Assembly (NCBI GenBank): GCA_030605285.1
Contig: JAUWIQ010000104.1
Location: 1-6,968, forward strand
DNA length: 6,968 nucleotides
DNA from: Planctomycetota bacterium
GTDB lineage: Bacteria > Planctomycetota > Planctomycetia > Pirellulales > UBA7805
Reading direction: 5' to 3'
Shown: piece by piece, positions 1 through 6,672 of the stretch
Layout of the letters: every line of letters begins with the position of its first letter
Position numbering within the stretch: position 1 is the first letter of the stretch
Translations under genes and position numbers: made by a program
Notes under the pieces: generated by a model
The model's database searches: none
The model's input: only the letters and a program-made list of their open reading frames with translations
What the model was told of the DNA's origin: nothing

Positions 1-822
1 ACATCCCCTCCCTCCACAGCCACCGGTGCCGGACCGCCGAATGCGAATTTCAAGAGTCGGCCACAGACCACCCTGGCGACGGCCCCAAGTCCCCAAGGTG
101 CAAAGGATGCGGCCCATTCCAATTCCGCGTTTGAGGCGGCCTTGCAGTCTGCCCGTAGCCAACTGCAACAGGGCCAAATGGCAACCGCCCTTTTGACCCT
201 CTCCATCTGGTATGAAGATCCCCGGATTCAAGCGAAGCAGCACGAACAACTCACAAATCTTTTAGATCGCATTGCCGGCTCCGTGATTTACTCGCGGAAA
301 CACCTGATTGAACCGGCGTATCGGGTTCGCCAGGGTGAATCCTTGCAACAGATTGCCAACATTCACAAAATTCCTAAAGGGCTCTTGCGCAAAATCAATC
401 AAATTGAGAATCGCGCCGCAATCTCTCCCGGCCAGGAGTTAAAAGTCGTGCGCGGTCCCTTCAATGCAACCATCAACAGCAAAAAACAGCAACTCACCTT
501 ATGGCTGGGTGGCCGTTACGCAGGCCGTTTTGCACTCATCCTGGGGCCCGAATTCGAACAAATCGTCGGGCCCTTCGTGGTCCAGGACAAAACCCGGATG
601 CACCGCAATCATGACAACCAGCCCTGGATTCAATTGGGACCCGGTTATGGGTTGGGAGCGGCTCCCGTCTCCTCCGGTCCGCAACTGGGTATTGCAGGCA
701 TGGTAAATACTGCCCGGGCAATCCCGGGCGACCGGCCAGGCCGGATTGGTGTTTCTTCGCGCGATGCCGACGACCTTTTTGATATCCTTTCCCAAGGATC
801 GAAGGTCACGATCCGACGATAG
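1..822 (+). CDS. LysM-domain protein with degenerate L,D-transpeptidase (YkuD)-like C-terminus, 5'-truncated
   Basis: The frame is open from base 1 to the TAG at 820-822 (273 visible residues), so the start lies outside the window. The TTG at 142 is internal and is not a convincing start. Visible layout by codon number: a Pro/Thr/Ala/Ser-rich, probably disordered stretch to about 45; a helical segment (about 48-105) that could be TPR-like; a LysM domain (about 107-151, beginning YRVRQGESLQQIA and ending SPGQELKVV), which would bind peptidoglycan or another GlcNAc glycan; then a YkuD-like beta domain (about 154-273, with INSKKQQLTLWLGGRYAGRF and the ending DADDLFDILSQGSKVTI). In active YkuD enzymes a HG(T) motif is followed 16 residues later by the Cys of SxGCIR. 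Here those positions read IAGM (Ala232) and GRIGV (Arg248), at the same spacing. I infer an envelope protein that binds cell wall but does not cross-link. Any signal peptide would be upstream of the window. Confidence 0.85.
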   Translation, partial: TSPPSTATGAGPPNANFKSRPQTTLATAPSPQGAKDAAHSNSAFEAALQSARSQLQQGQMATALLTLSIWYEDPRIQAKQHEQLTNLLDRIAGSVIYSRKHLIEPAYRVRQGESLQQIANIHKIPKGLLRKINQIENRAAISPGQELKVVRGPFNATINSKKQQLTLWLGGRYAGRFALILGPEFEQIVGPFVVQDKTRMHRNHDNQPWIQLGPGYGLGAAPVSSGPQLGIAGMVNTARAIPGDRPGRIGVSSRDADDLFDILSQGSKVTIRR

Positions 823-846
823 GCGGCGGGGCACGTGCGTCGCAAC

Positions 847-871
847 GGATTCCACGCAGCTCGTGGAATTC
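847..871 (+). other. Inverted repeat / RNA hairpin after the LysM gene
   Basis: ATTCCACG (849-856) and CGTGGAAT (862-869) are perfect 8-bp arms around the loop CAGCT. A G-U and a G-C pair extend the stem to 10 bp. It begins 25 bases after the LysM-gene stop. No T-run follows, so it is not a classical intrinsic terminator. It could protect the 3' end of the mRNA or be a protein-binding palindrome. Confidence 0.4.
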
Positions 872-951
872 CCACCCCGGGCAGACGGCCCTCGAGGCGC
901 CTCTCTGGTCAGCTCGGACTTACCCGTTAGAATGAGCAGCATTGCGGGTCG

Positions 952-977
952 AAAGTGTGCGCGTTGTCGCACTTTTT
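952..977 (+). terminator. Terminator-like hairpin with T-run in the pyrE leader
   Basis: AAAGTGTG (952-959) pairs with CGCACTTT (968-975), 8 bp including one G-U, around an 8-base loop. The 3' arm runs into five T's (973-977). It lies about 130 bases after the LysM-gene stop and 48 bases before the pyrE start. It may simply end transcription of the LysM gene. If the pyrE promoter is upstream of it, it could act as an attenuator. The stem is short and only partly GC-rich, so the call is tentative. Confidence 0.4.
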
Positions 978-1010
978 GCATTTCAGGTTCACTCGCAGGC
1001 TGTAGCACCC

Positions 1011-1016
1011 GGAGAA
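1011..1016 (+). promoter_or_regulatory. Ribosome binding site that fixes the pyrE start
   Basis: GGAGAA lies 9 bases before the in-frame GTG at 1026. No comparable site precedes the TTG at 942 that would give a 28-residue longer product, and those extra residues do not resemble any PyrE N-terminus. Confidence 0.6.
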
Positions 1017-1025
1017 CCACCTCCC

Positions 1026-1586
1026 GTGTACGACCATCAGGCCCTCAAGGATCTGGTCCGAGAAAAAGCCCTCCAGTTCGGGGACTTCACCCTTGTCTCC
1101 GGGAAAAAAGCGACTTATTATCTCGACGGGAAACAGGTCACACTTGATGCCACCGGCGCCCGTCTGGTGGCCGCAGGTATTCTGGAGCGACTCGGCGACT
1201 CTCTGCCCGATGCGGTGGGTGGCATGTCGATCGGTGCCGATCCGATCACCGCAGCCGTGCTGACCCTGGCCGGCACCCGCAAGCTTTCTCTCAAGGGTTT
1301 TATGGTCCGTAAGGAAGCCAAAGCCCACGGCCTGCAGCGGTATATTGAAGGACCCGTTGAGCCTGGCAACCGGGTCGTGATTGTTGAGGATGTCGTCACG
1401 ACTGGCAGTTCCTCCCTGCTGGCGATTGAACGGGCGGAAAACTTTGGCCTCAAGGTCCAGGGGGTGATTGCCATCATTGATCGCCTGGAAGGTGGGGAAC
1501 ATGCCTTTCTCGAAAAAGGCTATTCACTCCAAAGCCTGCTGACCATACGGGATTTTGGTATCGAACCGGCAGCGGCCTCCAAGTAG
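1026..1586 (+). CDS. pyrE: Orotate phosphoribosyltransferase
   Basis: This enzyme converts orotate and PRPP to orotidine 5'-monophosphate plus pyrophosphate, the fifth step of de novo pyrimidine synthesis, in the cytoplasm. The product is 186 aa, somewhat shorter than the E. coli enzyme (about 213 aa) and typical of the short PyrE type. Visible motifs: substrate-binding N-terminal FTLVSGKKATYYLDGK (21-36), the SIGADPIT region (about 66-73), the flexible catalytic loop FMVRKEAKAHG (92-102) with its conserved Lys residues and His, and the PRPP-binding signature VVIVEDVVTTGSSS (117-130) with the acidic ED pair. The GTG at 1026 was chosen because GGAGAA precedes it and homologues begin near the YDxQAL segment. 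The reading frame is open back to a TTG at 942, but that extension looks non-coding. It stands alone, not beside other pyr genes. A terminator-like hairpin in its leader could mean attenuation. Confidence 0.95.
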   Translation: MYDHQALKDLVREKALQFGDFTLVSGKKATYYLDGKQVTLDATGARLVAAGILERLGDSLPDAVGGMSIGADPITAAVLTLAGTRKLSLKGFMVRKEAKAHGLQRYIEGPVEPGNRVVIVEDVVTTGSSSLLAIERAENFGLKVQGVIAIIDRLEGGEHAFLEKGYSLQSLLTIRDFGIEPAAASK

Positions 1587-1676
1587 CCGCCCGTCGATCT
1601 CTTGCCCCCCGCAACTGCTTGTGGTGCAAAGGCCTGCGGATCGCCGATAAATAAAAGACACGCGAAGGTGCGCTAA

Positions 1677-1695
1677 TTATCCACAATTATCCACC
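1677..1695 (+). promoter_or_regulatory. Tandem DnaA-box-like nonamers
   Basis: TTATCCACA (1677-1685) matches the consensus DnaA box exactly. After one base, TTATCCACC (1687-1695) is a one-mismatch copy in the same orientation. Their starts are 10 bp apart, about one helical turn, so both would face the same side of DNA. An A+T-rich patch, GATAAATAAAAG, lies just upstream at 1646-1657. The pair sits 36 bp before the ATG of the nuclease-like gene. Binding by DnaA, and any regulatory or origin role, is inference; only two boxes are seen. Confidence 0.45.
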
Positions 1696-1731
1696 GCCCG
1701 GGCGGGCAATTTCTCAGGGTCGTTTTTCGAT

Positions 1732-2421
1732 ATGGAAACCTCACTCCATCGCGATCTCAAGCTCCATTATGCGGACGAGCAGACACGTCTGGAAGTTCGC
1801 ATAGGCAACTTCCGTATTGACGCACTCGCGGGCGACTGGCTGGTAGAAATCCAGCACAGTTCGTTGTCGGCAATCCGGGACAAGATAAAGAAGCTGCTGA
1901 AAAAACATCAGGTACTCATCGTCAAGCCTCTGTTGCAGAGCAAACAACTTATCAAACGCACAAAAAAAGGTGGACGCGTTGTCAGTCGCCGGAAAAGTCC
2001 CAAACGGGCCAGCTGGCTGGATATTTTTGATGAACTACTTTATTTCACTCAGGTCTTTCCCCATCCGAGCCTGGCCATTGAGGTGGTGATGGTGGAAGCG
2101 GAGGAATGGCGGTATCCCGGACATGGCCGTCGCCGCCGTTGGCGAAAAAGTGACTTCCTCGTGGAAGATCAAAAACTTATTGAGGTCCACGGTGCGATCC
2201 GCATTCAGAGCGGGTCTGATTTGTGGAAACTGCTCGGCAAGATCGACCTTCCACAACCATTCCATACGGGAGACCTCGCCGAACAACTCGAGGTCTCTCG
2301 TACCATTGCACAGCGGATCGCCTACGTAATGCGGAATACCTCTGCCATTCGTCAGGTTGGGAAAAAGAGGAACTCGCTGTTGTACACCCGTGCAGCCCCT
2401 GCACCGGCGGAAGTTGCCTGA
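1732..2421 (+). CDS. PD-(D/E)XK nuclease-like (CoiA-like) protein with C-terminal winged helix
   Basis: The product is 229 aa with no recognised name. The N-terminal part (about 1-65) has the pattern of a PD-(D/E)XK nuclease core: LHRDLKLHY (5-13), an acidic residue at E21, then RIDAL (D30) and VEIQHSSLS with E39-x-Q41. The RxD...EIQxS arrangement is like that of CoiA-family competence nucleases, where the third catalytic residue is Gln rather than Lys. A basic linker follows (about 75-95), then a middle region with a run of Arg (HGRRRRWRKSDF). The last part (about 174-220) looks like a winged helix: GDLAEQLEVSRTIAQRIAYVMRN as the helix-turn-helix, then a possible wing ending in SLLYTR. DNA cleavage or binding is therefore plausible but unproven. 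ATG 1732 is the only convincing start, with a weak AGGG at 1716-1719. Tandem DnaA-like boxes lie just upstream. Alternatives are a structure-specific nuclease or a non-catalytic DNA-binding relative. Confidence 0.75.
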   Translation: METSLHRDLKLHYADEQTRLEVRIGNFRIDALAGDWLVEIQHSSLSAIRDKIKKLLKKHQVLIVKPLLQSKQLIKRTKKGGRVVSRRKSPKRASWLDIFDELLYFTQVFPHPSLAIEVVMVEAEEWRYPGHGRRRRWRKSDFLVEDQKLIEVHGAIRIQSGSDLWKLLGKIDLPQPFHTGDLAEQLEVSRTIAQRIAYVMRNTSAIRQVGKKRNSLLYTRAAPAPAEVA

Positions 2422-2716
2422 AATCATTCACGTCGGCAAGCTCTGATCTCAATAACTTGAGAGAAAGTGGCGGCAAACATTGTGCAACACGTTCCGATCT
2501 GCGAAGGGGCCACTGTTTTCGCGAAAGCCAACGTCTGAATCTGCACATCCCCTGAGCGCAATGGTTCCCTGCGTTGTGCCAAAGGTTGTGCGATCTGCTT
2601 GGGCTTGTGAAAGCGCGTGGAAATGCGTAACCTTGTTAGAACTTTGCGGGTGACCAGAAGTTGCCTTTTATTATTGCTCGCATCGCATGCGTTTCAGACA
2701 CAATAGATGGGAAGCA
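2422..2716. other. Non-coding gap between the nuclease-like gene and fabH
   Basis: This 295-base stretch shows no convincing gene on either strand and no strong terminator. A weak sigma70-like pair is visible: TTGTGA, 17 bases, TAACCT, at about 2606-2634, with poor matches to consensus, so I do not call it a promoter. Short words such as GTTGTGC and CGATCTGC each occur twice without clear organisation. It most likely contains the fabH promoter. Confidence 0.4.
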
Positions 2717-3736
2717 ATGTCTGAGAAATTGATAGCGACTTGCGGATCCAGGCTCAGCCGCCTTCCCGGGGTTCGTATCGTATCGACCGGTAGTTACGTT
2801 CCGGATGAGATTGTTCGTAACGAGGATCTCTCCTCGCTCGGTTATGATGCCGATTGGATCCTCCAGCGGACCGGGATACGAGAACGACGGCACGCTCCAC
2901 CGGAAATGGCTACCAGCGACATGGCCGTGATTGCCTCCGAACGTTGTCTGGAGGGATCAGGCCGTTCTGCTGACGAAATTGATCTCGTGATACTTGGCAC
3001 GTTTACGGCAGACTTTCCCATGCCGGCGGCCGCTTGCCAGGTCCAGGAGCGGTTGGGGATTACCGGTCCCGCGTTCGATTTGCAGGCCGCTTGCGCAGGC
3101 TTCATCTACAGCCTAGTCACGGGCATGCAATACGTGGCTAATGGGACGAGCAAGCTTGCGTTGCTCATCGGCGCCGACATCAATTCCCGCATTGCGGATC
3201 CGACAGACAAAAAGACCTATCCCCTTTTTGGGGACGGCGCGGGAGCGGTCTTGGTCGAAGCGGGCTCCGCAAACCAGGGGCTAATGGCCTATACGCTCGG
3301 GGCTGATGGTTCGGGACACGATTTACTCTGCATCAAAATGGGTGGCTCGGCGAATCCTCTCACCGAGCGCGGCGTCTCGGATGGCCTACATCTCATGTAC
3401 ATGAACGGACGGCCTGTCTTCAAATGGGCCATCCGTTTGATCGAATCCACAACCCACGATGTCCTCCAGGCCGCGGACCTTGGTATTGAGGACATCGATT
3501 TGTTAATTTTGCATCAGGCAAACTCGCGGATCATTGATGCTGCGGCCGAAAATCTTGGCATCGCCAAAGAGAAAGTGCTGGTAAACGTTGATCGATACGG
3601 TAACACGTCCGCGGGCAGTATACCGCTGGCGCTCGACGAAGCGAATCAAGCAGGACGCATCCATCCGGGCAGCCGCATTGTGATCTCCGGTTTTGGGGGG
3701 GGGCTCGCCTGGGGTACCGCCCTGCTGGTTTGGTGA
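2717..3736 (+). CDS. fabH: Beta-ketoacyl-ACP synthase III
   Basis: This enzyme starts type II fatty acid synthesis by condensing an acyl-CoA, usually acetyl-CoA, with malonyl-ACP. The thiolase-fold protein has the complete FabH catalytic triad: Cys126 in DLQAACAGF, His266 in LILHQANSR and Asn296 in RYGNTSAGS, with His and Asn 30 apart as in E. coli. Other family marks are GVRIVSTGSYVP near the N-terminus, DWILQRTGIRER, and the C-terminal FGGGLAWG. The length of 339 aa is slightly above the usual 315-330 because of an N-terminal extension of about 17 residues before GVRI. The ATG at 2717 was chosen because GGA lies 4 bases before it; an in-frame ATG at 2687 has no ribosome binding site and would add 10 residues unlike FabH. 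It is not next to plsX or other fab genes. A run of nine G's (3695-3703) encodes the C-terminal Gly-Gly-Gly. Substrate preference (straight or branched acyl-CoA) cannot be read from the sequence. Confidence 0.93.
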   Translation: MSEKLIATCGSRLSRLPGVRIVSTGSYVPDEIVRNEDLSSLGYDADWILQRTGIRERRHAPPEMATSDMAVIASERCLEGSGRSADEIDLVILGTFTADFPMPAAACQVQERLGITGPAFDLQAACAGFIYSLVTGMQYVANGTSKLALLIGADINSRIADPTDKKTYPLFGDGAGAVLVEAGSANQGLMAYTLGADGSGHDLLCIKMGGSANPLTERGVSDGLHLMYMNGRPVFKWAIRLIESTTHDVLQAADLGIEDIDLLILHQANSRIIDAAAENLGIAKEKVLVNVDRYGNTSAGSIPLALDEANQAGRIHPGSRIVISGFGGGLAWGTALLVW

Positions 3737-3879
3737 GCGGCGCCCCCCTTCTCATTCAGCTGGTTTCCGCTAAGATACCGCCGTTCCCGAAAGATCGCGA
3801 GCCGACTTGGGTGTTCGCGGCCGTCTGAGCCCCGGACCTTTGCAAATCACCAAATCCAAACCATCTCGAATCCCACACC

Positions 3880-5721
3880 ATGGCAAAAACATCTGTAAAT
3901 CGCAAAAAAAAACGGCCACAAAAACGCGTCGCCCAGCTCCGCCCCCGCAGTGCAGTCCCGGTCGCCGATTGTTGGGATCTGAGTAGTCTGTTTTCCAGCG
4001 ACGAGGCCTGGGAAAAAGCGTTCCTGCGCTGGCAAAAACAGATGACTGGCTATCAGGCATTCCAAGGCAAACTGGCGAAGAGCGTGAAAACCCTGGTCAA
4101 CTGCCTCGAGTTCGACAGTGAAGTTGAGCGGGCCGGGGCACGGCTTGCCTACTACGCTCACCTGAAAACTGCGGAGGACTCCACCAACAGCGAATACCAA
4201 CGAATGATGGGCCGCTACCTGAGCGTGGACCGCGAGGTCGAGGAGGCCGCCAGTTTCATTCGCCCCGAACTGCTTGCAATCCCGGCCAACCGCCTCAAAA
4301 AATATCTGGCTGCCGCGGCGATGCGGCCCTGGCGATTGGCGGTGCAGCGACTCGTGCGCTACAAACCGCATACGCTGGGCCGCCGCGAAGAAAAGCTGCT
4401 GGCCATGCAGGGCGAAATGGCCACGGCCAGCCAGCAGATATTCCAGCAATTGCACAATTCCGACATCCGCTTCGGAATCGTTCGCGACGAAGAGGGCAAT
4501 CCAATAGAACTCGGCCACGGAAACCTGGGCAGGTTCATGGAGTCCCCCAAACGCGCGGTGCGGCGCAAGGCCTACCGACTTTACTACAATACATTTTCCC
4601 AATACCAACATACCCTGGCCGCGACTCTTTCGGGATCGATTCGCAAAGACGTTTACTACGCGCGGGCACGCGGACACAAGGACGCCTTGTCGGCCTCGTT
4701 GTTTCCCGATCGGGTTCCGAATGCGGTCTACGAAAACCTGATCGCCACCGTCAGCGATCACCTCCCCGCACTACACAAATACTATGCACTGCGGGGCAGA
4801 TATCTCCATCTGAAAAAGTTTTGCTTATACGATCAGTACGCGCCGCTGCTCCCCGACGCCCGCTTGCGTCACACATGGCAACAGGCGGTGGACGTGGTGC
4901 TCGAGTCGCTCGCACCCCTGGGCAAATCGTATGTCGCCACCCTTGCCCGAGGATTGCGAGGCGGCTGGTGCGATCGCTATCCCAACCTAGGCAAGACGAG
5001 TGGTGCTTTCAGTGCGGGTTCTTATGATGGCGACCCCTATATCCTGATGAACTTTCAGCCGAGGGTGCTCAATGATGTCTTCACCCTGACTCACGAAGCC
5101 GGGCACTCTATGCACAGTTACTATTCTGCAAAGCACCAACCCTTCCCATACTACAACTACACAATTTTTGTCGCCGAGGTGGCGAGTACCTTCAATGAGC
5201 AATTACTGACGAAACACCTGCTCGCCAAGGCACGCAAAAAAAGTCACCGCCAGTTGCTGCTGGCAAGAGAAATCGACAACATCCGGGGCACGATCTATCG
5301 CCAGACGATGTTTGCCGAGTTTGAACGCAGTACGCACGCCCTCTATGAGGCGGGCGAGCCTTTGACGCTCGATGCGCTGCAAGATGTCTACCGGCACCTG
5401 CTGAAAAAATATCTGGGACCGCAACTGGAGATTGATGACGGTGCGCTGCTCGAATGCCTGCGGATCCCGCATTTTTATCGCGCGTTTTACGTCTACAAAT
5501 ACGCCACCGGCATGTCCGCCGCGATCGCGCTGGCGGATCGGGTCACAGAGGGTGGGCGGAAAGAACTGGATGCCTACCTCAACTTTCTCAAGACCGGCTG
5601 CAGCAAGTACCCCTTGGAACTTTTGCGAGATGCCGGAGTCGATATGGAGCGGCCCGAACCAGTGGCAGCCGCGTTGGATCGTTTTGAAAATCTCGTCGAC
5701 GCGCTGGACGACTCGCTTTAA
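3880..5721 (+). CDS. pepF: Oligoendopeptidase F family zinc metallopeptidase (M3B)
   Basis: This is a cytoplasmic zinc peptidase that cleaves short peptides, normally acting in peptide turnover. The product is 613 aa, about the usual length for the family (about 600). It has an N-terminal helical PepF domain (about residues 30-200) and the M3 catalytic domain after that. The zinc site is HEAGH at 405-409 (His405, catalytic Glu406, His409), with the third ligand probably Glu433 in FVAEVASTFNEQ. The conserved substrate-side segment FYRAFYVYKYATG lies at 532-544. The first 24 residues are unusual: 10 are Lys or Arg and none is acidic, before the normal family start near WDLSSLFSS. The ATG at 3880 has no Shine-Dalgarno sequence; its leader is A/C-rich. 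A run of nine A's (3904-3912) codes the Lys residues. The uracil-DNA glycosylase gene follows after 6 bases. A long antisense frame over its 5' part is a shadow. The exact specificity is unknown. Confidence 0.93.
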   Translation: MAKTSVNRKKKRPQKRVAQLRPRSAVPVADCWDLSSLFSSDEAWEKAFLRWQKQMTGYQAFQGKLAKSVKTLVNCLEFDSEVERAGARLAYYAHLKTAEDSTNSEYQRMMGRYLSVDREVEEAASFIRPELLAIPANRLKKYLAAAAMRPWRLAVQRLVRYKPHTLGRREEKLLAMQGEMATASQQIFQQLHNSDIRFGIVRDEEGNPIELGHGNLGRFMESPKRAVRRKAYRLYYNTFSQYQHTLAATLSGSIRKDVYYARARGHKDALSASLFPDRVPNAVYENLIATVSDHLPALHKYYALRGRYLHLKKFCLYDQYAPLLPDARLRHTWQQAVDVVLESLAPLGKSYVATLARGLRGGWCDRYPNLGKTSGAFSAGSYDGDPYILMNFQPRVLNDVFTLTHEAGHSMHSYYSAKHQPFPYYNYTIFVAEVASTFNEQLLTKHLLAKARKKSHRQLLLAREIDNIRGTIYRQTMFAEFERSTHALYEAGEPLTLDALQDVYRHLLKKYLGPQLEIDDGALLECLRIPHFYRAFYVYKYATGMSAAIALADRVTEGGRKELDAYLNFLKTGCSKYPLELLRDAGVDMERPEPVAAALDRFENLVDALDDSL

Positions 5722-5727
5722 TCCGCA

Positions 5728-6456
5728 GTGGGGAAGGTCGTGCCTACCAACCCAAGCCCCTCGCGCGAGCAACCACTGGCATGGCAACAGCTCAATCGCA
5801 ACATTGTGCAATGCGAGCTCTGCCCACGACTGCGTGACCATTGCCGGCACGTCGCACACACCAAACGGCGGGCCTACCGGGAGCTGGAATACTGGGGGCG
5901 TCCGGTACCAAACTTCGGTGACCCCGCCGCGCAATTGCTGGTGGTTGGTCTCGCACCCGGTGCGCATGGTGCCAATCGTACCGGGCGAATGTTTACGGGA
6001 GACCGTAGCGGAGATTGGCTCTATCGCGGATTAGCAAAGGCGGGATTTGCCAATCAGGCCCGCTCGGCGTCTCTCGATGATGGTTTGCAGCTCTTGAATT
6101 GCGCGATCACCAATGCCTGCCACTGCGCTCCACCACAAAACAAACCAACTACCGAGGAGATCGCCCACTGTCGCGCCTGGCTCGATGAACTGCTCGAACT
6201 GATACCGGCAACGGTTTTTTTAGCGCTTGGTCAACTTGCCTGGAAACAGCTGGTCGATGTTGCTTTCCGTCGAGAATGGCTGACGGGCAAGCGGCCCAAA
6301 TTTGGCCATGGCGCCCAGGTCTCACTTGCCGGCGGACGCACCCTGCTCGCCAGCTACCATCCGAGCCAGCAAAACACGTTCACCGGTCGCTTGAGCGAAG
6401 AGATGTTCGATGCGGTTTTTGCTGCAGCGCGAAAATTGCTTTCGCCGCGAGCTTGA
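5728..6456 (+). CDS. Uracil-DNA glycosylase, family 5 (UDGb type), iron-sulfur
   Basis: This enzyme removes uracil, and in this family often other deaminated bases, from DNA to begin base excision repair. The 242-aa protein has the diagnostic UDGb motif 1, [19 protein letters not shown] (74-92), which lacks the polar catalytic Asp or Asn of other UDG families. Motif 2 is HPSQQN (211-216). Four cysteines fit the [4Fe-4S] cluster of families 4 and 5: C29 and C32 (CELC), C133 in [11 protein letters not shown], and C148. An extra Cys39 and Cys131 are also present. GTG 5728 gives the longest frame. An in-frame GTG at 5740 is better placed after GGGGAAGG (5730-5737), so the true protein may be 4 residues shorter. 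It begins 6 bases after the pepF stop, so cotranscription and perhaps translational coupling are likely. No functional link with pepF is evident. Confidence 0.92.
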   Translation: MGKVVPTNPSPSREQPLAWQQLNRNIVQCELCPRLRDHCRHVAHTKRRAYRELEYWGRPVPNFGDPAAQLLVVGLAPGAHGANRTGRMFTGDRSGDWLYRGLAKAGFANQARSASLDDGLQLLNCAITNACHCAPPQNKPTTEEIAHCRAWLDELLELIPATVFLALGQLAWKQLVDVAFRREWLTGKRPKFGHGAQVSLAGGRTLLASYHPSQQNTFTGRLSEEMFDAVFAAARKLLSPRA

Positions 6457-6550
6457 GGGAAACAACGACTGGGATGATCTGTTCCCGGTCGTTCGCGATC
6501 ACGATTGTTACGAGCGGAATCTTTAGCTAACCTTAACTGACTTTGCTTGT

Positions 6551-6577
6551 TTGACAACGGATTTTCAATCATAGGAT
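6551..6577 (+). promoter_or_regulatory. Candidate sigma70-type promoter for the small membrane protein gene
   Basis: A perfect -35 hexamer, TTGACA, lies at 6551-6556. The best -10 match, TAGGAT at 6572-6577 (4 of 6), gives a 15-base spacer, shorter than the ideal 17. It lies in an A+T-richer region about 95 bases before the ATG at 6673. It is plausible but not proven, and transcription from upstream genes could also reach this gene. Confidence 0.35.
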
Positions 6578-6656
6578 TTTCTCCGAATCCGTCACTCCAT
6601 CTTATTCGTAGACAGTGGATGGACGAGGATTGGACATTCATGAGACGATTCAATTG

Positions 6657-6664
6657 AAAAGGAG
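6657..6664 (+). promoter_or_regulatory. Strong Shine-Dalgarno site of the small membrane protein gene
   Basis: AAAAGGAG ends 8 bases before the ATG at 6673. It is the strongest ribosome binding site in the window and supports this short reading frame as a real gene. Confidence 0.7.
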
Positions 6665-6672
6665 CCCTAAAA

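Noticed and set aside
142..144. TTG as start of the LysM gene
   Set aside because: The frame is open to the window edge and has no ribosome binding site there; the gene is simply cut by the window.
894..903. Perfect 10-bp palindrome GAGGCGCCTC
   Set aside because: Several 10-bp palindromes are expected by chance in about 7 kb, and nothing around it suggests an operator.
942..1025. Longer pyrE start at TTG 942
   Set aside because: The extra 28 residues do not look like PyrE, the region includes a hairpin with T-run, and the GTG at 1026 has a good ribosome binding site.
2679..2691. CGCAT-CGC-ATGCG inverted repeat at the upstream fabH ATG (2687)
   Set aside because: It is a short stem with a 3-base loop, expected by chance; it only weakly argues against that ATG as the start.
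3847..4761. 304-codon antisense reading frame opposite pepF
   Set aside because: It lies opposite the strongly supported PepF coding sequence and its translation shows no recognisable domain. Long antisense frames are common in GC-rich genes.
5203..5967. 254-codon antisense frame across the pepF/UDG junction
   Set aside because: It covers two well-supported genes on the other strand and shows no family motifs.
6429..6445. Hairpin GCGAAA/TTTCGC at the end of the UDG gene
   Set aside because: It is a six-bp stem inside coding sequence with no T-run, so it is probably incidental.
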